In this document: in pieces, positions 5,283 through 8,077 of the stretch
Layout: each line of letters begins with the position of its first letter
How positions within the stretch are numbered: position 1 is the stretch's first letter
From: DAONDZ01 sp964517555
Lineage (GTDB): Bacteria > Patescibacteriota > Patescibacteriia > Patescibacteriales > UBA12465
Assembly: GCA_964517555.1 (NCBI GenBank)
Contig: CAZFEF010000028.1
Location: 1-8,077 of the forward strand
Reading direction: 5' to 3'
DNA length: 8,077 bases
The notes under the pieces: model-generated
What the model saw: the letters and a program-made list of their open reading frames with translations, nothing else
Told to the model about the DNA's origin: nothing
Databases searched by the model: none
Made by a program: the position numbers and the translations under genes

Positions 5283-5316
5283 GAGGGCGGAGATTGGGCG
5301 CCGCCCTCATTTTTTT
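5283..5316 (+). terminator. Strong hairpin with U-run, probably bidirectional
   Basis: GAGGGCGG (5283-5290) pairs perfectly with CCGCCCTC (5301-5308) around a 10-nt loop. On the plus strand ATTTTTTT follows. On the minus strand the weaker TTTCTAAATT follows. There is no plus-strand gene just upstream, so its likely job is ending the minus-strand Cys-rich gene, whose TGA stop (5309-5307) lies in the stem, and shielding that gene from plus-strand antisense transcripts. Confidence 0.8.
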
Positions 5317-5537
5317 GTTGACGAGGCTTCTTCTGTTTCCTCCCAATTGACAGGAAAAAGAATGTCCTCCCAGTCATAACAACCCCAGGCTTGGGAGTGG
5401 CGATAACGGCAGTTGTGGTTATGGCTGAAGCATAGATTAATGCTGCCCGCGACTCCTAGTGGCCCTTGCGCTGGGCAGGGTTCCATTTCCTTGGGCCTTT
5501 GGCAGGGGTGATAGTGGCAGAACTTTGATAAAGACAT
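5307..5537 (-). CDS. Small Cys/His-rich protein of unknown function
   Basis: This is a 76-residue protein I do not recognise. It has six cysteines (7, 12, 21, 36, 43, 53) and five histidines (8, 10, 39, 41, 47) in the first 53 residues. They form CHYHPC, then a lone C21 in EPCPAQG, then CFSHNHNC (36-43) and an RYRHSQAWGC stretch. The C-terminal third is acidic (WEDI, NWEETEE) and ends TKK. No signal peptide or TM is seen. The Cys/His spacing suggests Zn or other metal binding in the cytoplasm, which is inference. The gene is real in my view because the ATG is preceded by a textbook SD (AAAGGAGG, 5 nt spacing), it is the only long ORF here, and it ends exactly at a terminator. It lies upstream of the small-ORF/kinase operon on the same strand but is separated from it by that terminator and by the operon's own promoter. 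Confidence 0.75.
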   Translation of the reverse strand: MSLSKFCHYHPCQRPKEMEPCPAQGPLGVAGSINLCFSHNHNCRYRHSQAWGCYDWEDILFPVNWEETEEASSTKK

Positions 5538-5542
5538 TAGTA

Positions 5543-5550
5543 CCTCCTTT
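5543..5550 (-). promoter_or_regulatory. Strong Shine-Dalgarno of the Cys-rich gene
   Basis: Minus-strand AAAGGAGG lies 5 nt upstream of ATG 5537. It is the best ribosome binding site in the window and the main evidence that this short ORF is translated. A TATAAA further upstream on the same strand (about 5573-5568) may be its -10, but no good -35 accompanies it. Confidence 0.75.
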
Positions 5551-5650
5551 GTTAACGGTACTATTTTATAATTTTAGAACTGAAATTTAGCTAAAACACT
5601 AATAAATTAATTATGGAGATTATCCGTTTTTGAGGCTGTTTTTTTGGCCT

Positions 5651-5679
5651 TTCAAATCCCTAGCCTTTTGTGTTATGAT
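5651..5679 (+). promoter_or_regulatory. Extended -10 promoter of the PBP2 gene
   Basis: TTCAAA (5651-5656), a 17-nt spacer ending TGT, and TATGAT (5674-5679) form an extended -10 promoter (TGnTATGAT). Transcription would start near 5686, about 12 nt before ATG 5698. This rules out the in-frame TTG at 5644 as the start. Confidence 0.65.
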
Positions 5680-5697
5680 TTTATCAACGAGAAACCT

Positions 5698-7746
5698 ATG
5701 AAAAGAGACAGCTTGATACAAAAGAAACGTCACGGCAATCCGTTCCTAATTCGTTCCGGCAAGATTCCTTTTGCTAATTTAGAGGATCCAGTGTATCAGA
5801 GTAACTGGGCCGAGGAGAGTTTTTTGTCGGGCAATAATGAAAAAGATATGTTGCGCCGAACTTTTGATTTGGATAAGAGACGCTATTTGGTTATATTTTT
5901 AATTTGCCTTTTGTCTCTCTTGCTAGTTCGGGTATTCTGGCTACAAATTATTCGTGGCGGCCACTACTATTCTTTAGCCGAGGGAAATCGTTTGAAGGTA
6001 GTTAATATTGAACCCAAAAGAGGCATTATCTATGATCGTGAACTCAAGCCGTTAGTTCGCAATGAGGCCAATTTCCTGCTTTACGTAATTCCTAACCAAT
6101 TACCGTCAGAGCAAGCGGAGCGTGATTTATTGATCAGGCGCCTGAGCTTAATTCTCGATCGTCAAGAGGATAGCGTTGAGTTTGTGGGCGGAACCAGCAG
6201 CTTAGAATTAATTGCTGACAATTTAACTTTCTATGAATTAAAAAGCCATATAGATAGTGTTAAAATAAATTCCCTAGATGCTTACCAGCCTTTATTTTTA
6301 GAAGATAATTTAGACTATGATGTGGCCTTGCGACTGTTTTTAGCCGCTGATCAGAGCCCGGGTGTCTATTTAGCTACCAAGACTCGAAGGTATTACTTAA
6401 GTGATGTTAATTCCTCCGAGCCTAATCGCAGCCTATCTCATGTTTTGGGTTATACCGGCAAGATAAGCGTTGAGGAGTTGGCGGCTAAGCGATCATCATA
6501 TTCGCCGATCGATTATTTGGGCAAGACCGGTTTAGAGTATAGCTACGAGGAAGAATTGCGTGGTCAGAAGGGAGAGAAGAATATTGAAGTAGACGCCTTG
6601 GGCCGAGAAAAAAAGATTGTCAGTCAAACTGCTCCTCAAGACGGACATCATTTACAACTTGGTTTAGATTTGAGTTTGCAGCAACAGGCCGAGGCGGTTT
6701 TGGCTGATGTTTTGGCTCGAAATGGCAAGAGTCGTGCCAGCTTAATCGCACTCGATCCTAGAAACGGTGAAGTTTTGGCCCTTATTTCCTGGCCGCCGTA
6801 TGATAATAATGCTTTTGCTCGTGGCATTGGCGTTGAGGCCTATCAAAAATTAGCCAATGACTCCAACCGTCCTTTATTTAATCGGGCTATCTCTGGTGAA
6901 TTTCCTTCCGGTTCAACTATTAAACCAGTAATGGCGGCGGCGGCTTTAGCCGAGAAGATAATTACTCCACAGACTACAGTGATAAGCAATGGTGGCTTAC
7001 AGATCGGCCAATGGTCTTTCCCGGATTGGAAGGCCGGTGGCCATGGATTAACTGATGTTAAAAAGGCTATCGCGGAATCGGTTAACACTTTCTTCTATTA
7101 TATCGGCGGCGGCTATAATAATTTTCCAGGATTGGGCATGGATAAAATTATTAAATATTTTGCTCTTTTCGGCCTGGGAGAAAAGACTGGTATCGATTTG
7201 CCCGGAGAGGCCAGTGGCTTTTTGCCAACACCAGCCTGGAAAGAAAGAGTTAAGGATGAACAATGGTATATTGGCGACACTTATCACGTTTCTATTGGAC
7301 AAGGTGATCTGCTGACCACGCCTTTGCAGGTCGCCAATTATACCGCGGCCATTGCTAACGGCGGCACCCTCTATCAGCCTCATTTGGTTAAGAATGTATT
7401 AAACGAGAAACTGGAAGTGATCAAGGAGCAACCGCCAGAGATAATTCGTGATCAGTTTATCGATCCCGAGATTCTGGCCGTAGTTAGAGAGGGGATGCGC
7501 CAGACGGTTTTAAACGGTAGCGCTCGCAGTCTGCAATCAGTGCCGGTAGCAGTTTCCGGAAAAACTGGTACGGCTCAATGGTCTAGTGTTAAGGCTAACA
7601 TGGCTTGGTTTACCGGCTTTGCTCCCAGTGACGATCCGCAAATTGCCATTACTATTTTAGTAGAAGAGGGAGGGGAGGGGAGCTCTATTGCCGTGCCGAT
7701 AGCTAATCAGATTTTAAGTTGGTATTTTACTGAAAAAAATAATTAG
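5698..7746 (+). CDS. mrdA: Penicillin-binding protein 2 (elongation-specific transpeptidase, MrdA-like)
   Basis: This 682-residue class B penicillin-binding protein is the D,D-transpeptidase that cross-links peptidoglycan in the rod/elongation complex. A cytoplasmic tail of about 60 residues precedes one TM helix (about 62-84, RRYLVIFLICLLSLLLVRVF). The PBP-dimer region begins with the conserved EPKRGIIYDRELKPLVRN. The transpeptidase domain has all three catalytic motifs: S406-T-I-K409 in FPSGSTIKP (nucleophile Ser406), S461-V-N463, and K622-T-G624 in SGKTGTAQW. GLGEKTGIDLPGEASG and VSIGQGDLLTTPLQVANY are typical of PBP2. ATG 5698 follows an extended -10 promoter. An internal Met at 5848, just before the TM, is a possible later start but would discard sequence read in the same frame without need. 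Usual partners mreC and rodA are not in the window. There is no hairpin terminator after the stop, so read-through into the pilin gene is possible. Confidence 0.95.
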   Translation: MKRDSLIQKKRHGNPFLIRSGKIPFANLEDPVYQSNWAEESFLSGNNEKDMLRRTFDLDKRRYLVIFLICLLSLLLVRVFWLQIIRGGHYYSLAEGNRLKVVNIEPKRGIIYDRELKPLVRNEANFLLYVIPNQLPSEQAERDLLIRRLSLILDRQEDSVEFVGGTSSLELIADNLTFYELKSHIDSVKINSLDAYQPLFLEDNLDYDVALRLFLAADQSPGVYLATKTRRYYLSDVNSSEPNRSLSHVLGYTGKISVEELAAKRSSYSPIDYLGKTGLEYSYEEELRGQKGEKNIEVDALGREKKIVSQTAPQDGHHLQLGLDLSLQQQAEAVLADVLARNGKSRASLIALDPRNGEVLALISWPPYDNNAFARGIGVEAYQKLANDSNRPLFNRAISGEFPSGSTIKPVMAAAALAEKIITPQTTVISNGGLQIGQWSFPDWKAGGHGLTDVKKAIAESVNTFFYYIGGGYNNFPGLGMDKIIKYFALFGLGEKTGIDLPGEASGFLPTPAWKERVKDEQWYIGDTYHVSIGQGDLLTTPLQVANYTAAIANGGTLYQPHLVKNVLNEKLEVIKEQPPEIIRDQFIDPEILAVVREGMRQTVLNGSARSLQSVPVAVSGKTGTAQWSSVKANMAWFTGFAPSDDPQIAITILVEEGGEGSSIAVPIANQILSWYFTEKNN

Positions 7747-7771
7747 CTTAATTTTAATAATTTTGATTATA

Positions 7772-7780
7772 TGTTATATT
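7772..7780 (+). promoter_or_regulatory. Putative extended -10 promoter of the prepilin gene
   Basis: TGTTATATT (TGn plus TATATT) lies in the AT-rich gap after the PBP2 gene, with a poor -35 (TTTTAA at 7752-7757, 17-nt spacer). Transcription would start near 7787, 20 nt before ATG 7807. A weak SD-like GAGGA (7789-7793) follows, 13 nt from the ATG. Confidence 0.45.
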
Positions 7781-7806
7781 AGTATTTTGAGGATAATAAA
7801 ATATTT

Positions 7807-8077
7807 ATGAAAAGCGGAACAAATCATAGTATGTATAAACCCAACAAAAAAGCCTTCACCCTAGTAGAGCTACTAGTAGTGATCGCCATCATTGGACTAT
7901 TAGCCACTCTGTCAGTCATTGCTCTAAATAGTGCTAGAGCTAAGTCTAGAGATGCTAAGAGAGTAGCTGATGTTAAACAGATCTCTACGGCCCTAGAGCT
8001 ATTCTTCAATGATGCTGGTAGATACCCCACTGATCTAGAATGGGCTAGTGGCTCTTTAGAGTATAATGGTCAGACCT
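7807..8077 (+). CDS. Type IV prepilin / pseudopilin, 3'-truncated by the window end
   Basis: The first 90 residues are present and the frame is open at the window edge. A short basic leader (residues 1-16, ending NKKA) precedes the class III signal FTLVELLVVIAIIGLLATL. Cleavage by prepilin peptidase PilD would fall between A16 and F17, and Glu at mature position 5 (E21) is present. The residue before the cut is Ala rather than the usual Gly, which is known to be tolerated in some pilins. The hydrophobic helix is followed by NSARAKSRDAKRVADVKQIS and TALELFFNDAGRYPTD, the usual N-terminal alpha helix and loop of GspG/PilA-like subunits common in Parcubacteria. The product would be a pilus or pseudopilus subunit for DNA uptake, adhesion or secretion. 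ATG 7831 is an alternative start with an 8-residue leader. Leucine codons are often CTA and the tetramer CTAG is frequent, unlike the genes to the left. Confidence 0.93.
   Translation, partial: MKSGTNHSMYKPNKKAFTLVELLVVIAIIGLLATLSVIALNSARAKSRDAKRVADVKQISTALELFFNDAGRYPTDLEWASGSLEYNGQT

Noticed and set aside
5644..5697. TTG start for PBP2 adding 18 residues
   Set aside because: It lies upstream of the extended -10 promoter that serves ATG 5698, and the added residues resemble no PBP2 N-terminus.
7048..7383. Minus- and plus-strand ORFs of 80-110 residues inside the PBP2 gene
   Set aside because: PBP2 has uninterrupted homology and catalytic motifs through this region. These are shadows.

Overview
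The window (about 40% GC by eye) looks like a piece of a Patescibacteria (CPR) genome, probably the Parcubacteria side. The signs are a type IV prepilin with the FTLVELLVVIAIIGLLA signature and a SRDAKR..DvkqI..ALe.Y-like follow-on, a secreted FN3/Ig/peptidoglycan-binding protein, compact genes, and mixed use of Shine-Dalgarno (SD) and very short leaders. TGA is used as a stop at the ends of the M23 gene and the Cys-rich gene, so the code is standard and not the TGA=Gly code of Gracilibacteria/Absconditabacteria. The lineage is an inference.

Layout. Plus strand, 1-2654: the 3' end of a cell-wall-binding secreted protein (to 894), a terminator, an IDI-like Nudix hydrolase (950-1516), an M23-type peptidase homologue with a strong SD (1589-2179), a terminator, and the mechanosensitive channel mscL (2239-2610). 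A strong bidirectional terminator (2625-2654) separates mscL from a convergent minus-strand block.

Minus strand, 5208-2636: an apparent three-gene operon. In transcription order it holds a 27-residue ORF (5177-5094), a six-TM sensor histidine kinase (5090-3717) starting 3 nt after it, and a polyprenyl-synthetase-fold enzyme with two DDxxD motifs (3739-2636) overlapping the kinase end. The small ORF ends in ...NYIPWHE, with Trp third from the C-terminus. A tiny C-terminal-Trp peptide, a membrane histidine kinase and an isoprenyl-diphosphate-using enzyme are the same three components as the Bacillus ComX/ComP/ComQ quorum-sensing system, in which ComQ prenylates a Trp near the C-terminus of ComX. 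I propose a ComQXP-like prenyl-peptide signalling cassette in a Patescibacterium. This is the main discovery candidate. The kinase does not look like ComP's family, no response regulator is in the window, and the best promoter sits oddly close to the small ORF's ATG.

Beyond it lie an inverted repeat, a terminator, and a 76-residue Cys/His-rich minus-strand protein (5537-5307) of unknown function with the best SD in the window. A divergent promoter region then leads to the plus-strand elongation transpeptidase PBP2 (mrdA-like, 5698-7746) and, at the right edge, a truncated type IV prepilin gene (7807 to the end) with distinct base usage. There is no gene-free stretch over 300 bases. I saw no tRNA, rRNA, CRISPR or insertion sequence.
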